NCBI RefSeq assembly: GCF_904067045.1
Contig: NZ_CAJFDC010000011.1
Coordinates: 1 to 64,000 of the forward strand
Length of the DNA stretch: 64,000 bases
Direction of reading: 5' to 3'
Origin: Pseudomonas sp. FEN
Lineage (GTDB): Bacteria; Pseudomonadota; Gammaproteobacteria; Pseudomonadales; Pseudomonadaceae
The position numbers and the translations under genes are program-made. A model generated the notes under the pieces. It saw only the letters and a program-made list of their open reading frames with translations, was not told the origin of the DNA and made no database searches. Positions 42,675 to 51,679 of this stretch are shown here, piece by piece; within the stretch, counting starts at the first letter, position 1; every line of letters begins with the position of its first letter.

Positions 42675-45600
42675 TCACTGGCGCACGCCTGGAGTCGACT
42701 CACGCCTCACGTGAATCCCCTTCGACTCGCCTTCGTCGCGAGTCTTTTTTTGCCCGCGCAGCCGGTCGAACCACAGGTAGACCACCGGCGTGGTGTAGAG
42801 CGTCAGCAGTTGCGACACCACCAGCCCACCGACAATGGCGATCCCCAGGGGCTGGCGCAGCTCCGAACCGGCGCCGTGGCCGAACGCCAGCGGTACGGCG
42901 CCGAGCAACGCCGCCAGCGAGGTCATCAGGATCGGTCGCAGGCGCAGCAGGCAGGCCTCATGCACGGCTTCGCGCGGCGTCATGCCGCCGCGCTCGGCCT
43001 CCAGGGTGAAGTCGACGATCATGATCGCGTTCTTCTTGACGATGCCGATCAGCAGGATGATCCCGATCATCCCCAGCACCGACAGGTCCTGCCCGCAGAT
43101 GATCAACGCCAGCAAGGCACCGAAGCCGGCCGAGGGCAAGGTGGAAATGATCGTCAGCGGATGGATGGCGTTTTCATAGAGCACGCCAAGGACAATGTAG
43201 ACCGTCAGGATCGCCGCCAGGATCAACCAGGGTTGCGACTTCAGCGAATCCTTGAACGCCTGGGCCGTGCCCTGGAAACTCCCCGACACCGTGTCCGGCA
43301 GGCCCACTGCCAGCGAAGCCTTCTCGATGGCGGTGACCGCATCGCTCAAGGCCTGGCCGGGAGCCAGGTCGAACGACAGGGTAATGGCCGGGAACACCCC
43401 CTGGTGGTTGATGATGATCGGTGCCAGTTCGTTGCGGATACTCGCCAGCATATCCAGCGGCACCATCGCCCCGCTCGTCGAACGCACATACAGGTGCTTG
43501 AGGGTGTCGATGGACATCTGCCAGCGCGGATCCAGTTCGAGGATGACGTGATTCTGGTCCAACTGGGTGAACATCGTCGCGATCTGGCGCTGGCCGAAGG
43601 CGTCATAGAGCACGTCGTCGATCGCCTGCACATTGACCCCCAGGCGCGCCGCCGATGGCCGGTCGATCACCAGAGTGGCCTGGGGCGCGGCGCGCTGCTG
43701 GTCGGAGGTCACGTTGCGCAACTGCGGCAACTGCTTGAGGCGCGCGAGCAACAACCCGCTCCAGTGCTCAAGCTCCTGACTGTCCGGGTCTTGCAAGGTG
43801 TACTGGTACTGGGTCTTGCTGGCCCGGCCGCCGATCTGGATATCCTGGTTGGCCTGCAGGAACAGCTTGATGCCCTGCACCTTGTCGAGTGCCGGCTGCA
43901 ACCGTGCGATCACCTGCTGGGCACTGACGCTGCGCTGGTCGAACGGCTTGAGGTTGACCATCACCCGCCCCTGGCTGACTGTCGGGTTGGGGCCGATCCA
44001 GAAATACGCCTTGGCCACCGCCGGGTCGGCGCTGACGATATCAGTCAGCAGGGCGACCCGCTGGCGCATGGCCTCCGGGGAAATATCCGAGGCGGCTTCG
44101 GCCACGCCCTGGATCAGACCGGTGTCCTGCTGCGGAAAAAAGCCCTTGGGGATATACAGGTAGAGCATGGCCGTGGCGACGAAGGTTGCCACGGCTACCG
44201 CCAGGGTCAGGCGCTGGTGATCGAGCACCCATTCCAGGCTGCGCCGGTAGCCTTCATGAATCCGCGTATAGACGGCCTCGCAGGCATCGCCGAAACGACT
44301 CGCACGCGAATCGTGCTCCGCTTTGAGCAACCAGGCGCACAACATCGGTGTCACGGTCAGGGAAACAATACCGGACATCAGGATCGCCACGCTGACCGTC
44401 ACCGCGAACTCACGCATCAGCCGGCCGACGATACCGCCCATCAGCAGGATCGGCAGGAACACCGCGATCAGCGACACGGTCATCGAAACGATGGTGAAAC
44501 CCACCTCGCGCAAACCGTCCAGCGCCGCCTGGATCCGCGACTTGCCCATTTCCAGGTGGCGGACGATGTTTTCCATGACCACGATGGCGTCGTCGACCAC
44601 AAAACCGACGGCGATCGCCAGGCCCATGATCGACAGGTTGTCCAGGCTATAGCCCAACAGGTACATCACGGCAAAGGTCGCCACCAGCGACAGCGGGATG
44701 GTCAGGGTGGGAATCAGCGTCGCGGTGGCCTTGCGCAGGAACACGAAGATCACCACGACCACCAGGGCGATGGACAGCAGCAGGGTGAACTGCACGTCGT
44801 TGACCGAGGCGTTGATGGTCTGGGTGCGGTCGCCGATCACCTGGACCTGGACATCCCGCGGCAACGACGCGGTCAGGCCCGGCAGGCTGGCCTTGATGTT
44901 GGCGATGGTCGACAGCACGTTGAAACCCGGCTGTTTGTGGATGTCGACGATGACCGTCGGCTGACCGTCGATACCGGCGGCCTGCTGGGTGTCCTCGGCG
45001 GCATCGATGACCCGGCCAAGGTCGCCGAGCTTGATCGGCACCCCGGCCTTGTAGGCCACCACCTGCTCGCGATAGCCCTTGGGGTCGAGCAGTTGATCGG
45101 TGGCATCGAGGGTCACCGAGCGGTACTGGCCGTTGAGGTTGCCCTTGGGTTGATCCAGGGTGCTGAGGCCGACCACGCCGCGCACCTCTTCCAGGGTCAG
45201 GCCACGCGCCGCCAGCGCGTCCGGGTCGATCTGGATACGCACCGCCGGCTTCTGCTCGCCATGGAAATCCACCAGGCCGACGCCGGGCATCTGCGACAGG
45301 CGCTGGGCCAGATAGTTGTCGGCGTAGCGATCGAGTTCCGGCAAGGTCCGTGTCGGCGAGGTCAGCGCCAGGGACAGTACGGTGAACTCCGCCGGGTTGA
45401 CCTTGTTGAAGGTCGGCGTACTGGTCATGGTATTCGGCAAGGTGGCACTGGCGGTGTTGATCGCGGTCTGCACGTCCTGGGCCGCACCGTCGATATTGCG
45501 CGACAGGTCGAACTGCAGGACGATCTGGGTCTTGCCCGAGGAACTCGACGAGGTCATCGAGGTAACCTGCGGCACCGCCGCGAACGCCCGTTCCAGTGGG

Positions 45601-45794
45601 GTCGCCACCGAAGTCGCCATGGTTTCGGCACTGGCCCCGGAGAGTTTGGCGGTCACCTGGATGGTGGGAAAGTCCACCGTTGGCAACGGCGCCACCGGCA
45701 GTTGAAAATAGGCGACGATGCCCAGCAACATCACCCCCAGGGCCAGCAGGCAGAGGCCGGTGCGGCGCTGGATCAGACCGGCGAGCAGGTTCAT
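42675..45794 (-). CDS. RND multidrug efflux pump subunit (MdtB/MdtC-like)
   Basis: An inner-membrane proton-driven transporter of 1039 residues, the usual RND length. The first helix begins LCLLALGVMLLGIVAYFQLP. VAPLPTVDFPTIQVTAKLSG is typical of the MdtBC/MuxBC branch. VGFVVDDAIVVMENIVRHLE in helix 4 carries the proton-relay Asp pair. Two large periplasmic loops repeat around residues 30-330 and 550-860. MdtBC-type pumps often use two different RND subunits, but only one is encoded here. It overlaps the adaptor gene by four bases and is last in a three-gene operon. The substrate range is not predictable. Confidence 0.92.
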   Translation of the reverse strand: MNLLAGLIQRRTGLCLLALGVMLLGIVAYFQLPVAPLPTVDFPTIQVTAKLSGASAETMATSVATPLERAFAAVPQVTSMTSSSSSGKTQIVLQFDLSRNIDGAAQDVQTAINTASATLPNTMTSTPTFNKVNPAEFTVLSLALTSPTRTLPELDRYADNYLAQRLSQMPGVGLVDFHGEQKPAVRIQIDPDALAARGLTLEEVRGVVGLSTLDQPKGNLNGQYRSVTLDATDQLLDPKGYREQVVAYKAGVPIKLGDLGRVIDAAEDTQQAAGIDGQPTVIVDIHKQPGFNVLSTIANIKASLPGLTASLPRDVQVQVIGDRTQTINASVNDVQFTLLLSIALVVVVIFVFLRKATATLIPTLTIPLSLVATFAVMYLLGYSLDNLSIMGLAIAVGFVVDDAIVVMENIVRHLEMGKSRIQAALDGLREVGFTIVSMTVSLIAVFLPILLMGGIVGRLMREFAVTVSVAILMSGIVSLTVTPMLCAWLLKAEHDSRASRFGDACEAVYTRIHEGYRRSLEWVLDHQRLTLAVAVATFVATAMLYLYIPKGFFPQQDTGLIQGVAEAASDISPEAMRQRVALLTDIVSADPAVAKAYFWIGPNPTVSQGRVMVNLKPFDQRSVSAQQVIARLQPALDKVQGIKLFLQANQDIQIGGRASKTQYQYTLQDPDSQELEHWSGLLLARLKQLPQLRNVTSDQQRAAPQATLVIDRPSAARLGVNVQAIDDVLYDAFGQRQIATMFTQLDQNHVILELDPRWQMSIDTLKHLYVRSTSGAMVPLDMLASIRNELAPIIINHQGVFPAITLSFDLAPGQALSDAVTAIEKASLAVGLPDTVSGSFQGTAQAFKDSLKSQPWLILAAILTVYIVLGVLYENAIHPLTIISTLPSAGFGALLALIICGQDLSVLGMIGIILLIGIVKKNAIMIVDFTLEAERGGMTPREAVHEACLLRLRPILMTSLAALLGAVPLAFGHGAGSELRQPLGIAIVGGLVVSQLLTLYTTPVVYLWFDRLRGQKKTRDEGESKGIHVRRESTPGVRQ

Positions 45795-46996
45795 CGCTGG
45801 CCTCCACTGCTGCTGGACAATGCCAGTTCGGGCGTCGCCGGGGCCGAGTCCAGGCTGACGGGTTTGACCTTGAGCCCGGGGGCGATCCGCGACTGCCCCT
45901 GGACCACCACCACCTCACCCGGCGCCAGGCCGTCCTTGATCCACTGCTGCCCATCGACCACCGTCGCCGCCGTGACCTGCCGTGGCTCGACCCGCTGGTC
46001 GGCATTGACCACATAGACGAAGTCACCCTTCTGCCCCTGCTGTACCGCGTTGGCCGGCACCACGGTGGCGGCCTTCTCGGTATTCACCAACAGGCGCGCG
46101 CCCACCAGTTGGCCGGGCCAGAGTTGCTGGTCGGCATTGTGAAATTGCGCCTTGAGCTGGATCTGCCCGCTGGCGGCGATCACCTGGCTATCGATGAAAC
46201 TCAGGTAGCCGGTGGCCAACTGCCGATGACCGTCGCGGCTCATGGCGAACACCTGCAAGGGCGCCACGGCGTTTTCCTTGAGGATCCGCGCCAAGTCGTC
46301 CTGGGACACCGCGAAGGCCACCGAGATCGGGTCCATCTGCGTCAGGGTCACCAGTCCGCTGGCATCGGCGCCATGGACAATCGAACCGACGTCCAGCAGG
46401 CGTTGTCCGGTGCGGCCGGTGAACGGCGCGTCGATCCGGGTAAAAGCCAATTGCAAGCGGGCATTCTCCAGTGCCGCCTGGTCGGCCTGGACCGTGGCCT
46501 GCTGGGCCGCCAACTGGGCCCGGTAGGTGTCGACGTCCTGGGTCGGGCCGGCCTTGGCCGCCGCCAGCTTGCTGGCCCGGTCGAGGTTGACCCGCAAGTT
46601 AGCAAGCTGCGCCTGGTCCTTGCTGACCAATGCCTGGGCCTGGGCTACCTGGGCCTGGTACACCCGCGGATCGATCTGCGCCAACTGGCTGCCTTCGCTG
46701 ACCATCTGGCCCTCGGTGAACAGGACTTTCTGCAACTCGCCGTCGACCCGCACCCGCACGTTGACGGTGTTGAGGGGCTGGACATTGCCGATGGCGTCGA
46801 TCCAGATCGGCAGGTCCTTTTGCCCGGCCGCCTGCATCACCACCGGGATGGCGCTGTCGACGGACGCAACCGGCGCCGCCTGGGCCCGATCGATCCATTG
46901 GCTCTTGATCAACAGCGACGCGCCGAGCAGGGCCACGGCCAACAGGCCGAGGCGCAGACGACGGGAATGGGATAGCGCCTGGGGTAAGTGCTTCAT
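45791..46996 (-). CDS. RND efflux periplasmic adaptor (membrane fusion protein)
   Basis: A 401-residue MdtA-like adaptor. The N-terminal LGLLAVALLGASLLIKSQWI anchors it in the inner membrane. IDAIGNVQPLNTVNVRVRVD begins the lipoyl/barrel-sandwich domain, a coiled-coil hairpin spans about 95-190 (QAQVAQAQALVSKDQAQLAN), the returning lipoyl half has FTRIDAPFTGRTGQRLL, and the C-terminal barrel ends in TPELALSSSSGGQR. It links the RND pump to the outer-membrane channel. Both neighbours overlap it by four bases (ATGA), so expression is coupled. Confidence 0.92.
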   Translation of the reverse strand: MKHLPQALSHSRRLRLGLLAVALLGASLLIKSQWIDRAQAAPVASVDSAIPVVMQAAGQKDLPIWIDAIGNVQPLNTVNVRVRVDGELQKVLFTEGQMVSEGSQLAQIDPRVYQAQVAQAQALVSKDQAQLANLRVNLDRASKLAAAKAGPTQDVDTYRAQLAAQQATVQADQAALENARLQLAFTRIDAPFTGRTGQRLLDVGSIVHGADASGLVTLTQMDPISVAFAVSQDDLARILKENAVAPLQVFAMSRDGHRQLATGYLSFIDSQVIAASGQIQLKAQFHNADQQLWPGQLVGARLLVNTEKAATVVPANAVQQGQKGDFVYVVNADQRVEPRQVTAATVVDGQQWIKDGLAPGEVVVVQGQSRIAPGLKVKPVSLDSAPATPELALSSSSGGQR

Positions 46997-48432
46997 GGCT
47001 GAGCCACCTGAGAAGGGGAAGAAGGGCTGACGGCCAGGGTCGGCACGCTGAAATCGCCGCCGATGGCGCGGAACAGACCGACGGCGGCCTGTAAATGCTG
47101 GAGGCGGACCTGCAACAGGCTGTCTTCGGCCTGGTACTGGGTGCGCTCGACCACCAGCAGCGTCTGGAAATCGGTAGAGCCGAGCCGGTAGCGGACCTGG
47201 GCCAGGCGCGCGGCCTCGCGAGCCGACTCGACGGCGGCCTGGTTCAGGACGTAGGCCTGGTCCAGTTGCCGCGCGGCACTGAGCTGGGTTTCCACGTCAC
47301 GCAGGGCTTCGATGATGGATTCGCGATAGCTGGCGGTCAGCTCCTGCACATGGGCCTGGTCGGCGTGCAGTTGCCCGGTCAGTTGCCCGCCGCTGAACAC
47401 CGGCTGGGCCAGGGTGCCGACGACACTCCAGAGATGCCCGCCGGCCAGGGTGTCGACACCGCCCAGCAGATCCAGCGAGAGGTTGGGCAGGAACGCCGCC
47501 CGGGCCACGCCGACGTCAAAGTTGGCCGACATCAGGCGGGCTTCGGCGGCCTGGACATCCGGGCGCTGGCGCAGCAGGCCAACGGGCAGGCCGACCCTGG
47601 GTTGCGGCACCTGGAGAGCATCGAGCCCGCTCTGCTGCAGCTTGAAACCTTCAGGTGGCACACCCACCAGCACCGCCAGTTGGTACAGCGCCGCGTCGAG
47701 CTGCTGTTGCAACAGCGGTACGGCGGCCTCGAAGGTTTGCTGGGCATTGCGTTGCTGTTCGACTTCCAGGCTCGACACCGCGCCCTGGCTGGCCTGTACC
47801 TGTACCAGGTCGAGGACCTGGCTGGCGTCGGTGGCGATGGACTGAGCCAGGCGCACCCGTTCTTGCAGCGAGAGCACCTGGAAATAGGTGTCGGCGATAC
47901 TGGCGCCGAGGGTCATGCGCAGGGTCTGGGCGTCGAACTGGCTGGCGCTGGCCAGGGCCTCGGAGGCGTCGGCCGTGGCCCGTTGCTTGCCCCAGAAGTC
48001 CACCTCGTAGGTGGCCTGGGCGAAGACGCTGGCTTTTTTCGTGCTGCCGTAGTTGTTCTGGCGCTGGTAGTTACCGCCCAGGGACAGGTTGGGGTATTGC
48101 CCGGCCCCGGCCACCTGGGCAATGGCCCGGGCCTGGTCGACCCGACTGATGGCGGCCTTGAGGGTGTAGTTGTCATTCAGGCCGCGGGCAATCAGGCCAT
48201 CGAGCTCGGCACTGCGGAACTCACGCCACCAGGCCCCGCCCTGGGTATCGGCCGGGCTGGTTGACGGGTCCTTGGCCGACCACCGCGGAGCCAGGGGCAA
48301 GGCTGGTGGCTGGTAGCCTGGCACCAGCGAGCAGCCGCCCAGCAGGGTCAGACCGGCCAGGGCCAGGGCGCGGAACAGTCGGCCTGGGGCATGGGGGGGA
48401 TGAAAAACCTCGAATCTCGGCGTGAGACGCAT
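46993..48432 (-). CDS. Outer-membrane efflux channel lipoprotein (OprM/NodT type)
   Basis: A 479-residue TolC-fold channel. The lipobox LGGC (in LALAGLTLLGGCSLVPGYQP) marks a lipoprotein signal. Two repeats of the outer-membrane efflux domain follow, each with the coiled-coil heptads typical of the periplasmic barrel (GVARAAFLPNLSLDLLGGVD in the second half). GGAG lies about ten bases before the ATG. It is the first gene of the operon, an order often seen in Pseudomonas MdtABC-like systems where the channel is co-encoded. Upstream on the same strand lies an OmpR-family regulator, which may control the operon. Confidence 0.92.
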   Translation of the reverse strand: MRLTPRFEVFHPPHAPGRLFRALALAGLTLLGGCSLVPGYQPPALPLAPRWSAKDPSTSPADTQGGAWWREFRSAELDGLIARGLNDNYTLKAAISRVDQARAIAQVAGAGQYPNLSLGGNYQRQNNYGSTKKASVFAQATYEVDFWGKQRATADASEALASASQFDAQTLRMTLGASIADTYFQVLSLQERVRLAQSIATDASQVLDLVQVQASQGAVSSLEVEQQRNAQQTFEAAVPLLQQQLDAALYQLAVLVGVPPEGFKLQQSGLDALQVPQPRVGLPVGLLRQRPDVQAAEARLMSANFDVGVARAAFLPNLSLDLLGGVDTLAGGHLWSVVGTLAQPVFSGGQLTGQLHADQAHVQELTASYRESIIEALRDVETQLSAARQLDQAYVLNQAAVESAREAARLAQVRYRLGSTDFQTLLVVERTQYQAEDSLLQVRLQHLQAAVGLFRAIGGDFSVPTLAVSPSSPSQVAQP

Positions 48433-48520
48433 CTACGGGATATCTCCAAAACCTGTGTGGCAGAGCCATCGATCAGGTTCCGAAGCTATCAGGCACGGGC
48501 TCGCGCCCCGTTCCTCCAAA

Positions 48521-48537
48521 GCTAAATTTTAGTTTAG
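48521..48537 (-). promoter_or_regulatory. AT-rich palindrome upstream of the efflux operon
   Basis: CTAAA-T-TTTAG followed by another TTTAG lies about 90 bases before the channel gene's start, in otherwise GC-rich DNA. The shared string AGCTAAA also occurs at 49401, just upstream of the OmpR-family regulator gene. It could be that regulator's binding site. Evidence is limited to symmetry and recurrence. Confidence 0.3.
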
Positions 48538-48565
48538 GCAAGCGTCAGGTGAACGCGGCTTCTTC

Positions 48566-48667
48566 TGTAGGAGCCGAGCTTGCCCGCGATGGTCGCCCAG
48601 GCACCGCTGGGTATCAGATGCCCCGCGTTATCGTTGACGTCCATCGCGAGCAAGCTCGGCTCCTACA
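48566..48667. repeat. REP palindrome (BIME), copy related to 42211-42270
   Basis: TGTAGGAGCCGAGCTTGC at the left pairs with its inverted copy ending GCTCGGCTCCTACA. The right 60 bases (48607-48666) match 42211-42270 at 59 of 60 positions and in the same orientation, so the two copies flank the efflux operon as direct repeats. Confidence 0.9.
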
Positions 48668-48681
48668 GAGTGAACCGCGCA

Positions 48682-49380
48682 TCAGGGCTCAAGACGCTCC
48701 TCGCCATCCCGGACCAAGCGGTAACCCACCCCCGGCACCGTCTGGATCAGCGAATGGCTGAACCCGACATCCAGTTTGCGGCGCAGCCGATAGATATGCT
48801 TATCGATCACATTGTCGATGGGATCGAAGTCGTAGTCCCAGGCACTTTCCAGCAACATGCCGCGGGTCACCACCTCATCGCTGTGACGCATGAGCTTTTC
48901 CAGGATCAGCGACTCGCGCTGCTGCAAGGCGATGACCCGCCCTTCGCGGGTGGCGGTACGCGAGGCGCAATCCAGTTGCAGGCTGCCGACCCGCAAGGTG
49001 CGCGACAGCCCCACCACCGGGTCGCGGCCACGCTGCAAGGCCTCGAGCCGAGCGAGTACCTCGACGAAGGCATAGGGTTTGGCCAGGTAATCGTCACAAC
49101 CGGCGCGCAAGCCTTCGACCCGCTGGGCGGTGGAGTCCAGGGCACTGAGCATCAGCACCGGAGTGCGCAGCCCCTGGCGCCGCAGTGCCTGGACCAGCGC
49201 GATGCCATCGAGCCCGGGCAACTTGCGGTCGACGATCAGGGCGTCGTAAATCCCTTCCAGGGCCATGTCCAGGCCGCTGCGACCATCGTTCACGGTATCG
49301 GTGACATGCCCGCTTTCGTTGAGGCCACGCACCAGGTAACTGGCGGCCCGGGCATCATCCTCGATGACCAGAATCCTCAA
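48682..49380 (-). CDS. OmpR-family response regulator (no adjacent kinase on its strand)
   Basis: A 232-residue regulator: a receiver domain (MRILVIEDDARAASYLVRGL, phospho-acceptor Asp51 in LIVDRKLPG, LAKPYAFVEVLARL) and a winged-helix output domain (VIALQQRESLILEKLMRHSD, VIDKHIYRLRRKLD, VPGVGYRLV). No histidine kinase is encoded beside it on the same strand; the kinase of the divergent pair 0.8 kb away is a possible partner. It lies upstream of the RND operon in the same direction, separated by a REP, and is the best candidate for its regulator. Confidence 0.92.
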   Translation of the reverse strand: MRILVIEDDARAASYLVRGLNESGHVTDTVNDGRSGLDMALEGIYDALIVDRKLPGLDGIALVQALRRQGLRTPVLMLSALDSTAQRVEGLRAGCDDYLAKPYAFVEVLARLEALQRGRDPVVGLSRTLRVGSLQLDCASRTATREGRVIALQQRESLILEKLMRHSDEVVTRGMLLESAWDYDFDPIDNVIDKHIYRLRRKLDVGFSHSLIQTVPGVGYRLVRDGEERLEP

Positions 49381-49552
49381 GGCCGGCTCCGCGGCGACTC
49401 AGCTAAACTTTTTTTCATATTGACGCGACCTTTCAGATAAACCCGGTTTGGCACACTATGCCGGTCGACAAGCCAGCCACGATGCGCCGGCCAGCCGGAA
49501 TCCTCCGGGATCCGTGCAAGACTACCACCCTCTCTCATCCTGCGAAGTGCCC

Positions 49553-50242
49553 ATGACCCATGTACTGGTCGTCGAGGACGACCCCGCCACTGCTCGGGAG
49601 ATCGAAGCAGCCCTGCAAGACCACGGCTTCGACGTCACCCACGTCGATAACGGCCGGGACGGCCTGGTGCGCGCGATCAGCGACAGCTTCGACGTCATCG
49701 TGCTCGACCGCATGCTGCCTGGCGCCCTTGATGGCCTGGGCATGCTCACTGCCCTGCGCGCCTCGGGCATTGCCACGCCGGTGCTGATCCTCAGCGCCCT
49801 CAGCGCGCTGGATGAGCGGGTGCGCGGCCTGCGCGCCGGCGGCGACGACTACCTGACCAAGCCCTTCGAATTCATCGAACTGACCGCCCGCCTCGATGCC
49901 CTGAGCCGACGGCGGGTCGCCCCCAGCGAGGAACGGGTCAACCGCCTGCGCGTCGGCAACCTGGAACTCGACCTGCTCAAGCGCAGCGTCAAGCGTGGCG
50001 AACGCCTTGTCGAACTGCTGCCACGGGAATACGCCCTGCTCGAATACCTGGTGCAACACGCCGAGCAGGTAGTGACGCGGACCATGTTGTTCGAGGCCGT
50101 GTGGAACTACGCCTATGACGAACGGACCAATGTCATCGAAGTGCATATGGGCCGCTTGCGCCGCAAGGTCGACGGCGACGGCGAGGAGCCGATGATCCAT
50201 ACCATTCGCGGGGCTGGCTATGTTCTCCGTTCACCTGCGTGA
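49553..50242 (+). CDS. OmpR-family response regulator
   Basis: A 229-residue regulator beginning MTHVLVVEDDPATAREIEAA. Asp52 in VIVLDRMLPG is the phospho-acceptor; the loop after it reads LPGALDGLGM, one residue longer than usual. TKPFEFIELTARLDALSRRR ends the receiver, and the DNA-binding domain has LLPREYALLEYLVQHAEQVV and VIEVHMGRLRRKVDGD. The start is the first ATG giving a receiver N-terminus. It overlaps the kinase gene by 23 bases, showing that the two are one system. Divergent from the other regulator across 172 bases. Confidence 0.93.
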   Translation: MTHVLVVEDDPATAREIEAALQDHGFDVTHVDNGRDGLVRAISDSFDVIVLDRMLPGALDGLGMLTALRASGIATPVLILSALSALDERVRGLRAGGDDYLTKPFEFIELTARLDALSRRRVAPSEERVNRLRVGNLELDLLKRSVKRGERLVELLPREYALLEYLVQHAEQVVTRTMLFEAVWNYAYDERTNVIEVHMGRLRRKVDGDGEEPMIHTIRGAGYVLRSPA

Positions 50243-51578
50243 AATCCCCCGGACCATCAGTTTCCGCACGGCGCTGATGTCCCTGGCGCTGTTCAGTTGT
50301 TCGTTCCTCGCGCTGTTCGGCTACCTCTATTGGCAGACCGCCGGCTACCTGATGGCCGAGGTCGATAGCGCCCTGTATCGGCAGATCGACACCCGCAGCG
50401 CGCAATCCGACGAAGTGCGCCTGGAAGAAATCCGCAAGCACTCCGAACAGGATATCGACGGCCGGGTCCCCCATGGTCTCTACAATGCCCAGGGCAAGCT
50501 GATTGCCGGGGCGGTCAGTGACATGCCGGCGTTCAAAGGCTATGACAAACCCAACGAATTTTTCTGGGAGAAGACCCGCCGAAAGGACCGACCGATCCGC
50601 TTCATGATGCATCGCCTGGACAATGGCCAGACCCTGATGGTGGCCCAGGATATCCATGACATCCGCGAGTTCGACGAATTGCTGGTCAATGCAATGGTCT
50701 CCGGTGGCGCGCTGCTGTTGCTGGTGGGCTTGCTCGGGGCGGTCGGGCTGGGCTACGCGGCGCGCCGGCGCCTGGATGTGCTGACCCGCGCCATCGAACG
50801 CATCGTCAAGGGCGACCTCAATGAACGTCTGCCGACCCGCGGCAACCGGGACGATATCGACCGTATCGCCACGGTGGTCAACCAGATGCTCGACGAGCTG
50901 GAGCGCCTGATGAGCGAGGTCAAGGGCGTCTGCGACGATATCGCCCACGACTTGCGCACCCCCCTCACCCGCTTGCTCGCCGGTCTGGAGCGGGCCCAGC
51001 GGCGGCACCTGCGCGAAGACGAATACGCGGCGGCCATCGACAACGCCATCGCGGATGCCCAGGGCTTGCTCTCGACCTTCCGCGCCCTGCTGCGGATTTC
51101 CGAGATCGAGGCCAGCGCCCGGCGCAGCAGCTTTGCCGAGATCGACCTGAACCGTATCGCCGCCGACGCCGCCGAGTTCTTCGAACCACTGGCCGAAGAG
51201 CGTGGCATCGAGCTGAGCCTGAGCTGTACGCCCGCGCCCTGCCTGATCTTCGGCGATGCGCAGTTGCTATTCGATGCCACCTACAACCTGCTGGACAACG
51301 CCATCAAGTTTTCGCCCGACCACGGCCGGGTGCGGATGGTGGTGCTGGATACCCCGGGGCACCGAGGATTGTGCGTGGTCGACAATGGCCCGGGGATTCC
51401 CGAGGCCGAACGCGAGGCGGTGTTCCGCCGCCTGTATCGTTCCGAGTCGAGTCGGCATACGGCGGGCAACGGACTGGGCTTGAGCATGGTGGCGGCGGTG
51501 GCGCGGCTGCATGACATGCGCCTTGAGGTGCGGGATGCCCAGCCGGGTTGCCGGATCGAATTGATCGTCGGTTCCTGA
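50220..51578 (+). CDS. Sensor histidine kinase
   Basis: A 452-residue membrane kinase. Two transmembrane helices (TALMSLALFSCSFLALFGYL and, around 160-180, MVSGGALLLLVGLLGAVGLG) flank a periplasmic sensor of about 130 residues rich in Asp/Glu/Arg. HAMP follows (IERIVKGDLNERLPTRGNRD), then the phospho-acceptor His243 in DDIAHDLRTPLTR, N-box LLDNAIKFSPDHG, G-boxes VVDNGPGIPEAER and GNGLGLSMVAAVARLHDM. The signal is unknown. It is translationally coupled to the preceding regulator, and a DUF1460 gene begins 102 bases downstream. Confidence 0.93.
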   Translation: MFSVHLREIPRTISFRTALMSLALFSCSFLALFGYLYWQTAGYLMAEVDSALYRQIDTRSAQSDEVRLEEIRKHSEQDIDGRVPHGLYNAQGKLIAGAVSDMPAFKGYDKPNEFFWEKTRRKDRPIRFMMHRLDNGQTLMVAQDIHDIREFDELLVNAMVSGGALLLLVGLLGAVGLGYAARRRLDVLTRAIERIVKGDLNERLPTRGNRDDIDRIATVVNQMLDELERLMSEVKGVCDDIAHDLRTPLTRLLAGLERAQRRHLREDEYAAAIDNAIADAQGLLSTFRALLRISEIEASARRSSFAEIDLNRIAADAAEFFEPLAEERGIELSLSCTPAPCLIFGDAQLLFDATYNLLDNAIKFSPDHGRVRMVVLDTPGHRGLCVVDNGPGIPEAEREAVFRRLYRSESSRHTAGNGLGLSMVAAVARLHDMRLEVRDAQPGCRIELIVGS

Positions 51579-51679
51579 AAGCCCAGCGATAAGTTTCATT
51601 GAGGCGACACAACAGTGGTGTAAAATCGATAGACCAGCGCTTGTGCCGATACTGGCACCTGCGCCCCTGCGGAGAGCGA

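Noticed and set aside
42000..46016. Very long plus-strand open frame opposite the RND operon
   Set aside because: Antisense to an unmistakable RND pump, His/Gln/Arg-rich translation typical of GC-rich shadow frames, and it begins within a REP array.
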